64,000 nucleotides of DNA from Hofstenia miamia (taxonomy: Eukaryota > Xenacoelomorpha > Acoela). Within the stretch, counting starts at the first letter, position 1; the number at the start of each line of letters is the position of its first letter. The notes beneath the pieces were generated by a model, which saw only the letters and a list, made by a program, of their open reading frames with translations, did not search any database and had not been told where the DNA came from. The translations under genes and the position numbers were made by a program. Location: NCBI GenBank assembly GCA_004352715.1, contig SCFE01000003.1:1861531-1925530 (forward strand). Direction: 5' to 3'. Of this stretch, positions 34,614-45,214 are shown one piece after another.

Positions 34614-35352
34614 ATTATTGTGATGTGTTAATGAAATCTTGATTTTTTGTACTTTGTCTATTACTGCAAAATTAAATAAATTCTTTTATCCAAAAGTTTC
34701 AAAATGTGTTTATACTCATGTGTAGATATTCACAAACTGAATTCACTTCTTCTAAAGCAAGTTCATTTGTTATTAATGCGTGCATTCCCTTTTTGTTCCT
34801 TTGTCTGATAAATGATTTTACCCAAATTTTGCACTTTTGCTTAGACTTTACTGTTGGTTTTAAATTATTTACTGGATAAATTACAGTAGTGGCTTATTTA
34901 GCAATGCAACAATCTGCTTCACTTTCTGTTATTTTATTGAATATGTAATATGTTTTTGATAATGTTTCAAATGTCTAAATGTAACATCCTCCACCAGGCA
35001 TTTTCACTGTTTATCTATTGTTGCTGTACAACCTTTGTTGTGTTATTGCAGGTAAGGATTTACTTATTGCACACTGCTTGATTTGTTGTTTCCATTAACT
35101 TATGTAACCTAGAATTATCGATTCATTATTTAGGTGAGGAAGCCATGCAGAAAGCATAATGATCTCCTAGTGGGCATCTGCCCGAAGTGGATCTCCATAT
35201 CCAGTTCCACTATTCCATCCAATGGTTGAGTGCCACTTCTCAGCTCAATCGATACAGTTTATGTGTACCCTACTTTAGCTCAGTGCATACTCAAGGCATG
35301 GCACAACTCGACTTAAACTCTATTTTTGTGAAAGTGTTATATCTATTTGCAA
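34550..35352. other. AT-rich interior of the CACTA-like element
   Basis: Contains a (TA)n run at about 34580-34606. No gene is seen. Confidence 0.4.
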
Positions 35353-35791
35353 CCTGACTTGTCACTAGTTGTTCATTAATTCTTACATTTAGCCATTACC
35401 AAAAATATATTGGCTTACTTAAATATAACTAGTTTGAACAACTTCCTAACTTACATTTATAGTTTACTACATGTACGGTCATTTATCAGTTGATTATGGG
35501 TCATGAATTTAGATCTAAAATAGTATTAATACAATTCCTAGGTTTCAGTCTTCCAACCATTTGTTGATGATTAATTATTTTGATACATGCAGTAGTGAAA
35601 TGCTAGTTGACTAATTGAGAGAAAAAACCCCTGTGCCTTAACAACCTGACTTGTCACTAGTTGTTCATTAATTCTTACATTTAGCCATTACCAAAAACAT
35701 ATCAGCTTATTTAAATATAACTAGTTCAAACAACTTCCTAACTTACATTTATAGTTTACTACATGTATGGTCATTTATCAGTCGATTATAG
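35353..35791. repeat. tandem repeat of about 289-bp period, running into a gap
   Basis: A 148-bp block beginning ACCTGACTTGTCACTAGTTG at about 35354 recurs at about 35644 with few changes (AAAAATATATTGG against AAAAACATATCAG). The second copy is cut by the N run, so the array may be longer. Confidence 0.8.
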
Positions 35792-36791
35792 NNNNNNNNN
35801 NNNNNNNNNNNNNNNNNNNNNNNNNNNNNNNNNNNNNNNNNNNNNNNNNNNNNNNNNNNNNNNNNNNNNNNNNNNNNNNNNNNNNNNNNNNNNNNNNNNN
35901 NNNNNNNNNNNNNNNNNNNNNNNNNNNNNNNNNNNNNNNNNNNNNNNNNNNNNNNNNNNNNNNNNNNNNNNNNNNNNNNNNNNNNNNNNNNNNNNNNNNN
36001 NNNNNNNNNNNNNNNNNNNNNNNNNNNNNNNNNNNNNNNNNNNNNNNNNNNNNNNNNNNNNNNNNNNNNNNNNNNNNNNNNNNNNNNNNNNNNNNNNNNN
36101 NNNNNNNNNNNNNNNNNNNNNNNNNNNNNNNNNNNNNNNNNNNNNNNNNNNNNNNNNNNNNNNNNNNNNNNNNNNNNNNNNNNNNNNNNNNNNNNNNNNN
36201 NNNNNNNNNNNNNNNNNNNNNNNNNNNNNNNNNNNNNNNNNNNNNNNNNNNNNNNNNNNNNNNNNNNNNNNNNNNNNNNNNNNNNNNNNNNNNNNNNNNN
36301 NNNNNNNNNNNNNNNNNNNNNNNNNNNNNNNNNNNNNNNNNNNNNNNNNNNNNNNNNNNNNNNNNNNNNNNNNNNNNNNNNNNNNNNNNNNNNNNNNNNN
36401 NNNNNNNNNNNNNNNNNNNNNNNNNNNNNNNNNNNNNNNNNNNNNNNNNNNNNNNNNNNNNNNNNNNNNNNNNNNNNNNNNNNNNNNNNNNNNNNNNNNN
36501 NNNNNNNNNNNNNNNNNNNNNNNNNNNNNNNNNNNNNNNNNNNNNNNNNNNNNNNNNNNNNNNNNNNNNNNNNNNNNNNNNNNNNNNNNNNNNNNNNNNN
36601 NNNNNNNNNNNNNNNNNNNNNNNNNNNNNNNNNNNNNNNNNNNNNNNNNNNNNNNNNNNNNNNNNNNNNNNNNNNNNNNNNNNNNNNNNNNNNNNNNNNN
36701 NNNNNNNNNNNNNNNNNNNNNNNNNNNNNNNNNNNNNNNNNNNNNNNNNNNNNNNNNNNNNNNNNNNNNNNNNNNNNNNNNNNNNNNNNNN
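35792..36791. other. assembly gap of exactly 1000 N
   Basis: A round 1000 N suggests a gap of unknown size. Confidence 0.95.
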
Positions 36792-36998
36792 GTTTAACAT
36801 CTTTCAGTGCCACAGATTTTTCATCGTACTTCCAAATTTAAGCAATCGCCACATTCTCATGATTTTGTAATGTAGACATTGTTTATGCGTCATAGTTATC
36901 AAATTTTTGATACTGTATTCTAAGCAGAATTCTATTAATTTTACATTGTGTATTTGTCCAATTAAAATTTTTGTAATAGTATTTTAATTTCTAGTTTA

Positions 36999-39458
36999 AT
37001 GCACCGTTCAACTAAGTACAGACGATTATCTAAAATTGTTGATACAATTTTGAATGCCACTGATTCGGATTCGGATGAGACTATATGTCCTTCAAATATT
37101 GATGTGCAATCCACTTCAGAAGAATTCGGAATTTCTTCGAGCACTGAAGAAAATAGTGCTTCTATTGAAACGCCTCCATCTTCTCATTCTGAGAGTGATG
37201 TAGAAATTTCTAGTAATTGCAGCAATAATCAACTTCAATCTGATCTCGAAACATGGGCTAAATCTTATAACATCCCACTAAAAGCGTTCCCCGCATTGCT
37301 AAAAATCTTGCATTCCTACAATATGGTACCCTTTTTGGATGCACGTACTGTGTTAAAGACACCACGTTCCAATGAGATTGTGCCAATGAGTAATGGATCT
37401 TTTCATTACTTTGGTATTGGGGAGCCTTTCAACAAATTATGTGATGGTGTTAGTAATGTTAAGGTATTCTTTTAAAATAAATGATTAATATAAGGAGCGC
37501 ATGGTGTTTATTTTGATGGCGATGGAATTGACTTTTATTTTTTATATACAAACTTTGAATGTTTTAAACTAAATATTCGGTATAGATTAAAACCTTTATA
37601 ATGTAGTACGTACTCTGTATGTATAATTGTATATTAATTATTATTACGTTCTAGATATAAAATTTTGCTTAGATGAGTATAAAACTGGTCTGAATTCGAT
37701 CTGTGAATTGGTCACAGCACATATAAGTGTTCGCAAGCGGATACATTCTAAGAAAATTTTTTATTAAAAAAATATGCTCAAGATCTGTTTGCATTCGGAC
37801 AATTCAATATTGATGTAACTTATTGCTTCATGTATTCATTCATCATTTTACAGTAAATTTCAAGGAAATAAGTAAATACGTATTTAGATAGACTTGAATA
37901 TCGATGTTTTGCCTTTGTTTAAGTCATCACCTTCTACATTTTGGCCCATTCTTGGATCATTTACTCATGCCCCTCATAGTGTTTGTGATCGCTATATTTT
38001 ATGGTGTTGGCAAGCCCATTCTTCAAGATTTTTTAAAACCTTTTCTTGAAGAATTAGTTAAGTTAAAGAACTTGCGCTTTGTACACAAAATATGTAGTGG
38101 AAATGTTTTATATTGTAATTATTTTTTTTAGCTTGACATCAATGTAGTTGGAATGCCTTTATTCAAGTCTTCTCTTTCCTCATTTTGGCCCATTCTGGGC
38201 TCATTTACACACCAGCCTGATCGCGTTTTTGTAATTGCTTTATATTATGGCACTGCTAAACCTCCAATTGACGAATTTCTAAATCCTCTCGTTGCAGAAT
38301 TAAGTGCACTTTCTTCTATTTCTGTAAATTTTTTTTGCATGGATCATCCTGCTCGGTCATTTTTAAAACAGACGAAGCAGTGTGGTGGCTATTCTGCCTG
38401 TGATATGTGCAATGTTATTGGAATTTACTTGGGAAGAGTTGTGTATTTGGAGTATGGCAGTGTTCGTACGAATACAACATTTCGCAGCAAAGATGATCCA
38501 GATCACCACACTGGAACATCACCCCTAATTAAACTTCCTAAAATTGATTTTATTTTTCAGTGCACGTTTGATTACATGCATACAATTTGTCTTGGAGTAG
38601 TTCGCAAAATGTTGTTTATGTGGATAAATGGGCCACTTAGTGTTCGTCAGCCTTCTTGGATAATAAATTCTATGTCCGAAGAAATGTTGAACTTGCGTAA
38701 ATTTATTCCAAGTGATTTTAATCGCAAACCTCGATCGCTCAAGGAACTTAAATTTTTTAAATCAACTGAATTGCGTCTATTTTTATTATACATAGGATTC
38801 ATAATTTTGAAATTAGTTAATTTTCCGGAAAATATTTATAGACATTTTGTATTGCTAATGGCTGGTGTTCGCCTTTTATTATCTGATGGAAACAATTCTG
38901 AAGTCATCAACTTTGCTGACTTCAATGAAAACGATTTATGGAAAAGAAGCATGTACTTTTAACATTCACACCACTGGTCATTTTGCTGAATTATATAAAC
39001 ACAACGGATCTCTAGAGAACTACAGTTGTTTTAAATTTGAAAATTTTTTGCATAGATTAAAAAGAAGAGTAAGAAGTGGCAATCAGCCCTTACCTCAAAT
39101 TATCAATCGACTAATGGAATATAACCAACAGTTGTCTGTTCCTGATGAAGACATTATTCCTCTTAATTCTTTTAAAATCAATGGCCACGTTATTTCCACC
39201 AAAGAAAATGACTCAATTGTTTCCACAACTGATAATAGAATTGCAAAGGTTGTATCCATTAATGAGGAAACTGTTTCAGTTCAATTTTACAATGAACTTA
39301 ATCAATTTGTTGGTTATACTTTTGACTCGCGAAAACAAGGAATATATGTGGTAAATCACCTCTCAAGGCAACTACACTACATTTCGAAATCTGCGATTTC
39401 TCATAAACTTATGCGTTTACCATACAACAATTGCTACATTGTTATTCCGATTTTGTAA
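36999..39458 (+). CDS. Tnp2/CACTA-like transposase, one frame break
   Basis: Exon 1 (36999-37463) starts MHRSTKYRRLSKIVDTILNA, has a serine/acid-rich linker, and ends with the family N-terminal block (LETWAKSYNIPLKAFPALL, then ARTVLKTPR). Donor GTATTC, acceptor TTTTTTTAG at 38131. Exon 2 reads LDINVVGMPLFKSSLSSFWP, then the cysteine block (CMDHPARSF, GGYSACDMCN), then the signature FDYMHTICLGVVRKMLFMW. The frame changes near 38940 and continues FNIHTTGHFAELY, LENYSCFKFENFLHRLKRR, to the stop at 39456-39458. The product would be about 600 residues, close to family size. DNA cleavage and strand transfer of its own transposon is the expected role. One shift, if real, makes this copy inactive. 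Confidence 0.75.
37893..38090 (+). pseudogene. diverged, broken duplicate of transposase exon 2
   Basis: Just upstream of the used exon, a second acceptor-led copy reads LNIDVLPLFKSSPSTFWPIL. It shifts frame after THAPHS and continues VFVIAIFYGVGKPILQDFL. It parallels 38132-38320 (LPLFKSS, FWPILGSFTH, VFVIA, YG..KP). The duplicate is clearly diverged, so the duplication is not recent. It could not be used as an alternative exon in this form. Confidence 0.7.
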
Positions 39459-39771
39459 ACAAACATGTTGTAGTTGTATAAATTGTTTTCTATAGGTTTT
39501 TATGTTTATATAATTTAGTGTTATAATTGGAAATATTTGAATTTTGCTTTTGAAAATTCTAGATATCAATTTTATAAATAAACAATTTAATCAATTTAAT
39601 TTGTACTTGGGATATTTAATCAATTTAATTTGTACTTGGGACTTATGTGATATCCGGATTTTAAGCTCTCCTGGTATGTTGCTCTGAAATAATTATATGT
39701 ACATTTAGAAATATATTTCCAGCAATATTTTTATAAATTCATAAGTTTATTTGAATATTTGTTTTTAATAG

Positions 39772-41705
39772 AAACTATTGACGTGGCCAGAAGACGGACA
39801 GAAAGGGCAGTATACACCAGCTCCATTGAAACCGAGGAGGAAACTCTTCATAGCACTTCCCGGAAAAGAACCTTGCCCCATCGGTATGCTTCTGATGAAG
39901 AATCGCCTCCTCCTCCTGTATGCCACAAGAAAAAACAAATCAATCCACCGCCTTCGCTGACATTTGAGCTTATTCAAACCAATCCTCCCATATCAACAAG
40001 CAATCCTGGGCCCAGTACGTCGCAATCTGATGAAAATTCGCACGATCTTCCCCCAGCTTTATCTAGTAAATATTTCTCTCCTTAGGTAAATACTTGTTTT
40101 TTTTAGAACAACTAAAGCTAATTTGGAAAGAGTTAATATCAATAAAACAGATGATAGCTCAAATTAGCGACAGCAACGTTGTAGAAAATGATGAAGACGA
40201 AATTCCTTTGCCAATTAAAACGAAGACTGAGCTTAACAGTTTTCGGATTGATGACGCAGCCTTGAAAAAACTTGTAAGTTGTAATCTTAATTTGGTTATA
40301 ATGTACATGTATTAAAATTATGATTTCCTTGAATAATTTCGTACTTGATTGTATTTATATAGACATTTATTCTGGTTCTTATGTAATTTTGTGTATATTT
40401 TCTATATACATGTGCCATATTGCAATATTTGGAAACTATAAGTAGGCATTCTTTCAGGTGCCATATCATTAATAACACAGACTTTTGGGATATAGGTGGG
40501 TGATAAAGCGCTCTCAAATATTGTAGATTCCAAATTTATTAACCTATTTTGAATGAGGTTTAAGTTGGAATTTGAATTGCAGCAGTTCAAATTTGTATGA
40601 CTACTATATTTAAACAGAAAGTTTCATTAGACAACAAGAAATTATTGGGTGCTAAAATTTCTAGGAAAATTTAAATAGTGCTTTGTAGATTAAGTTATAT
40701 TTGTAATAGATATATATTACAATGAACCCCATGGCTATGGCCCGAGTTGCCCATTTTAACTATTTTCAAATAAACAAATGTATCAACTACATCTAATTCA
40801 ACCTGTCACTAATATAATTATTTAGTCAAAAAGGATGGCTTTACATGGTGGAGCAACTATAAAGGATTCAGTCCATCGAATTTTGAAGGAAATCTTCGAT
40901 AAAGAAATTTCAACTCAGATTAACAATACTGGGTCAAACGAAAAATTCAAATTTTTGAATTCTCCCTTCCATAAAATCTTAGAAGGTTAGAATCGGTTAT
41001 GTAGTACTTTTGGTGATTTGATGTATATTGGACAGTTAATTTTTTTACTTTGAATTTGCATATTTATGTACTATGTACTTCTGTTTTTATTATTCCACCA
41101 TGAATAGACTGCTTTGGTTGATTAAACTACTGCAGAATATAACTCTGTACAAAACGGTATCTATATTTTTGGGTGTACTTAGTGGTAATCTATACGTTTT
41201 TTGCTTATATTGGGACTATAAACTGCATTTTTGTATATATATATATATATATATATATCAATTAACGCAATTGAATTATTTGGCTATATTTTTCTTAATA
41301 GTTAAGCTCCAAACAACTGAAGCACACTATTTTCACGACTTGATGTAAATTGCATTGTGTAATGTAGTCAACAACTCAAGAGAAAGAGATGTAGTTCTAA
41401 CAAGAGTCCATCCAAAGAATTTGTTAAGGACCAATTATAGAAAAAAATTACATACCATATCTAATTATTTAAAAATTTTTGCATATTAAATTACATTTTT
41501 GTTCAAGATCTTTTAGTAGTGCTTTATATTAAAAATTTAAAATTACTCTTTAGGAGCTTTGCGGCTTAACAAGCCCACCAAGACAGTAAACGCTGCTGAA
41601 ATTGAAAAGGCCACACAGCGATTTTTCAAAAATGCTGCTGATCGTTGCTATGGTCGTGAAAATAGGCCAAAGAATATAGACAAAAACAGCAACTCTGAAC
41701 TTTAG
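39772..41705 (+). CDS. DUF4806-type accessory protein of the transposon
   Basis: Exon 1 from 39772 (acceptor TTTTTAATAG) has a proline/serine-rich region (ASDEESPPPPVCHKKK, SNPGPSTSQSDENSHD); its 3' end is uncertain (about 40066 or 40085). Exon 2 is 40107-40273 (QLKLIWKELISIKQMIAQIS, ELNSFRIDDAALKKL). Exon 3 is 40826-40985 (SKRMALHGGATIKDSVHRIL, INNTGSNEKFKFLN). Exon 4 is 41554-41705 (ALRLNKPTKTVNAAEIEKAT, FFKNAADRCYGRENR) with TAG at 41703-41705. Phases of exons 2-4 agree. It lies 300 bp downstream of the transposase on the same strand. The domain's function is unknown; repeated co-occurrence with this transposase suggests a helper role (inference). Confidence 0.7.
41236..41260. repeat. (TA)n microsatellite in the DUF4806 intron
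   Basis: About 12 TA units. Confidence 0.9.
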
Positions 41706-42002
41706 CTTCTTTTTATTGTACAATTTGTTTTCATTTTTTGCATTTTATTTATGTCTATAGATTTGAATGGATTAATATACGATTAGTTTTTACTTTTTAT
41801 TTATATTTATTCTATTTTTAATATAATGGCTATCTAGGTGATTTAAATGCATTAAAATGCAATTAGTTTTCAATTATTTTCTTTGTATTTAATGTATTTT
41901 CAATGTATAAACTATTTAAACTATTTTTTAAAATTTTAAGCATTTTCAAGTGTTAAGATTATACATTTTTCTGCTTTTAAATTCATGAATAAAGCTTATA
42001 TA

Positions 42003-42210
42003 TATATATATATATATATATTTAAGGCATAAATTTAAATTTGATATGTTATAAATTAACAGCATTTAAACTACGATTTTTGACAGTGGGCCGCCAACGA
42101 TTTCCTGTTTGGCGGCCAAATGGAGGGGTGTGTTGCAAAATCGGACAGCTTACCGCCATCCATTTCCTGCTGCTTTCCGCAAGCGGCCCGCCAACTTTTT
42201 GTTAACTGGG
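42003..42210 (+). repeat. right terminal region of the CACTA-like element
   Basis: Begins with (TA)n and ends GTTAACTGGG at 42210. Contains GGGCCGCC, TTTGGCGGCC and AGCGGCCCGCC, palindromic GC-rich subterminal motifs that stand out in AT-rich surroundings and are likely transposase binding sites. Nearly identical to 34352-34549. Confidence 0.75.
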
Positions 42211-42270
42211 AAACTTCGGCTTAGAAATTCCATTGACCCTGATGGTGGACGTGCTCAACGAGCAAAATAG

Positions 42271-43082
42271 AACTAATGTCTATTATAACCTGTTTATGAA
42301 CTCATACAATTTTCGTGTTTTGTTTAAATTTTTTGACAATATAGATCAAATAACAGTTTATTTAGCAAAATTTAAAAATATTGTCCTATAACTATTTCTC
42401 TACTATTACAACTTGTTATTAAGTTTTCCTAGATGGCAAAGAATTGATTGTCACCACAAGATGAAATTATTTCTTTCTTTTAAATATCAGGTAGGAATTT
42501 TATTAAATTATGTATAAATTATGTACTTAGATTCACGATTTTCATGTCTCATTTGGATGGCATTCTTGTTAAAATAGAAGCGATTGATGAATGAACAATG
42601 CAATGATCTTCATATAGTTATTCATTTTCCTCTAAAAAAGGTAAATACATTGTTTGTTACGTTCATTCATAAATTGTTACATGAACTGCTATTTGATTAA
42701 TACATGCATAATTTGTTTTCATTTGCTGGACACAAACACAGTAACTCAAAGGTATTCTATTTGGTTATTATAATTAGCGTTTTTGTTGAGATTGATAGTG
42801 CATGCTTCATGAATCTAAGAGTTGGAATGCATATTCTATTTTGATGAAAAACGTTGTTTGATTGCAGAGCACAAATTAGGATGGGCCACAATTTTTCTCT
42901 GGAACAATTCCTATCAATGCAAGGTTGAAAAACTTCATGTCTTGGAGTAACAGTGCTTCCAAATAATTTAATTCCTCCTATATCTGGCTAATTTACATGC
43001 CGTAAAACTTTACCTATTTTTAGTGTTGCAAATGAAAATTTCTTAAGACAAATGTAGAAGATGAATACCTGAGATAACTATT
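42271..43082. other. AT-rich flank of the split DUF4806 gene
   Basis: No gene or repeat recognised. Confidence 0.4.
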
Positions 43083-43370
43083 TTATTAAAATTTTACAAA
43101 ATATTCATCAAATTACATTTTTTTTTAATATTTTCAGTAAATTTAGTTTGTATTTATATTCATCTTTTTGGTTTGGCTTGGTTCCTTTAATCCTATATAA
43201 ATTGATTCCATAATGCTTAGTTGAAAATTATCAATTGTATTGGATAAAATTTTATATGTAAATTTGACCAAGGAACCAAGCTTAACCAAAAAATGAATAT
43301 AAATACAAACTAAATTTACCGAAAATATTATAAAAAATGTAATTTAATGAATATTTTGTAAAATTTTATA
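43083..43370. repeat. large fold-back inverted repeat
   Basis: Left arm about 43083-43196 and right arm about 43269-43370 pair over roughly 100 bp with few mismatches. For example TTTAGTTTGTATTTATATTC on the left pairs with GAATATAAATACAAACTAAA on the right, and GGCTTGGTTCCTT with AAGGAACCAAGC. The loop is about 70 bp. It has no coding capacity, so a fold-back MITE is likely. Confidence 0.8.
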
Positions 43371-43544
43371 GTGGGAAACTTTTTGAAAATGGCAGCGGCA
43401 TTGCAAACCATGTTAAATAAATGATGCGTTTCTTTGCAAAATTCATATATAAACTCAAGAATTGTGAACTATTTTATTATTAAGTGTTAGTTAATGATTG
43501 TTTAGTAATCAGTTAGTATTGATATTTGAATTTTACACATAGTT

Positions 43545-44040
43545 GGCAATGTTGGTTCTTGATTGGCAAATGTGTGGTTGGCTGTTCAAAGCCAAATGAA
43601 TGGACATTATTGGCTTATTGTTGGCATTTGTTGATGGGCCATTCTTGGCTTGTTGTTTGGGATAGTATATTATTGGTGATTGCGTCATCAATGAACCATT
43701 ATTGGGTTTGAATGATTTACAATGGATTATTGTCGGATATATATTGCTGGCCCATTAAATCCCCAGCGGTCATCTGCCATTAATAACTATTATTGGTTTT
43801 AAGGGGTTTACCAATGGGCCATTATTGGCGTTGAATGGTTTTCTGATGGGTCATTATTGGTTTTGAATGGTTTTCCAATGGGCCATTATTGGTTTTGAAT
43901 GGTTCTCCAATGGGCCATTATAGGTTTTGAATGGATTGACAGTGGGTCATTGTCGGATATATATATTGTTGGCTTATTAATTCGCCAGCAGACATTTGCC
44001 ATTAATGGCAACTCCAATGGCACATTAATGGCTTGCTATT
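43545..44040. repeat. degenerate minisatellite built on GGGCCATTATTGG
   Basis: Units of about 41 bp, such as ATGGGCCATTATTGGTTTTG followed by AATGGTTTTCCA, recur at least five times at 43800-43950. Looser variants fill the rest, including two copies of GTCGGATATATAT followed by GTTGGC or GCTGGC. Many units are partly palindromic (CCAATGGGCCATT). Short similar motifs near both edges (ACACATAGTTGGC on the left, AGCAAGCCATTAATG on the right strand) hint at a transposon with subterminal repeats. Confidence 0.7.
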
Positions 44041-44058
44041 TGTGTAGCCATGACAAGG

Positions 44059-44130
44059 TTTAGTGGCGAACATGATTTAATGCAATGTTGAAGAGTTTAG
44101 TGGCGAACATGATTTAATGCAATGTTGAAG
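44059..44130. repeat. 37-bp unit repeated twice
   Basis: TTTAGTGGCGAACATGATTT and the following 17 bases occur twice in tandem without change. Confidence 0.85.
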
Positions 44131-45210
44131 AATTCTATTAAAGCGTATTGCTATCATTGAAGTTGTTCAAAAGATTGAAAATTTTTTTAAAAACAAAATT
44201 GTTTGAGTTTCTTGATATGAAAAATATCCCAAGCCCATTGAGGTGTGCCATGCGTAAAGTTAGAGGTCGCTGGGGCTAAAGAATCTACCTCGATAGGACA
44301 GAGCCGGGCTGCCGACTTAGAGAAAAAAAGAAGAGACTCTCCCCTATCACGTGTTGTTTTCAGAAAGAGCACAGCATTAATAGCTTTTGAGCATTAAGCG
44401 TTTAAAAAATATTTTACATCATGACAAACTTTCAAAAATCCCCGGGCAGTTCAAGATAAACTAATCGCATTTATTCATTGAAATATTTCATAGAAACGCA
44501 GGGCTCTTTGAGAACAGTTCGATTTTTATTGTTACAGTTTTTGGTTCCTTCACGCAAAATAAATATTTCAAAATTACTCTGACAACAATTTAGACCTCTT
44601 ATTATATGTACAACAAATATAAATATTTAATAGTTTTCATTGCTACCTGTTTTCACAGAGAACAAGAAATACCTTTCAAACTACACAATTAAATTATTGA
44701 TGATGTTACACTTTCCTGTCTAAATAAATCTACATTATCTTCAAATGATTTTTGACGAAAGAATCTAAGGTATTTCAATGAACCTAAATACAGAATACAC
44801 TAATGTTCGAAAATATACCAACATAATACATTAAAGTTCAATATAATGTATACATGAATACAAAAACATCTCTTCTAAAAATTGTTTTCAGGGAGTTTGA
44901 GCGATTTAAACTGAAACTCAGACTATTACATATTTATTCATGGAATGTTACAATAAGCTTAACTAAATACACTTTGGAAAGTTAGCATTTAAACAACTTG
45001 CGACTTTGTTTACAGAATTGGGTCAAAATTACTCCATTACATAAAATTCCGTGTTTGTTATTTGAAAAATCAAAGTACATTGTATTGTAGTAATAGTTAA
45101 ATGTAGGCACGAATTGCATTCATTGTAATTTGATTTAAAAAAGCGGGAACTGCTAATATAGACGTAAGCATTAGATACTATTATTAGATGATCTATCTAA
45201 ATTTTGTTTC
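44131..45210. other. sequence without supported gene
   Basis: A GC-richer patch at 44240-44345 gives a short minus-strand frame (LCPIEVDSLAPATSNF) with no recognised family. The rest is AT-rich. Confidence 0.35.
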
Positions 45211-45214
45211 AGAA

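Larger units (their letters stand above)
31272..42210 (+). mobile_element. CACTA-like (Tnp2) transposon with 2-bp AA duplication
   Basis: The left end is CCCAAGAAACACAAGTTTGC, followed by GGGCCGCTGGCGG. The right end, read on the other strand, is CCCAGTTAACAAAAAGTTGG, followed by CGGGCCGCTTGCGG. These align with one gap and few mismatches. Both subterminal regions are rich in GGCGG/CCGCC. AA stands on both sides (31270-31271, 42211-42212). The element carries a Tnp2-like transposase gene and a DUF4806 gene, both on the plus strand, and is itself interrupted by a Merlin element, tandem repeats and two N runs. The ends do not begin CACTA, so the assignment comes from the transposase and the short duplication. 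Confidence 0.75.
30869..42270 (+). pseudogene. DUF4806-type gene split by a 10.9-kb transposon
   Basis: Exons: 30869-30909 (VAFIRRMQAVIG), 31035-31172 (GATCKETVKRMLQKLLTTNM, then FTGKGGKAALG) and a last exon that starts at 31211. The IGG...(R)RxL...L and FTGKG patterns are the DUF4806 core. The last exon reads normally to EKEIEEHV at 31271, then transposon sequence begins. At 42213 the same exon resumes: KLRLRNSIDPDGGRAQRAK and a stop at 42268-42270. Joining 31271 to 42213 keeps the frame and gives the tail expected from the other copies (compare KLWVRNARDRDGGRA at 29325). N-terminal exons were not identified with confidence. Confidence 0.75.
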
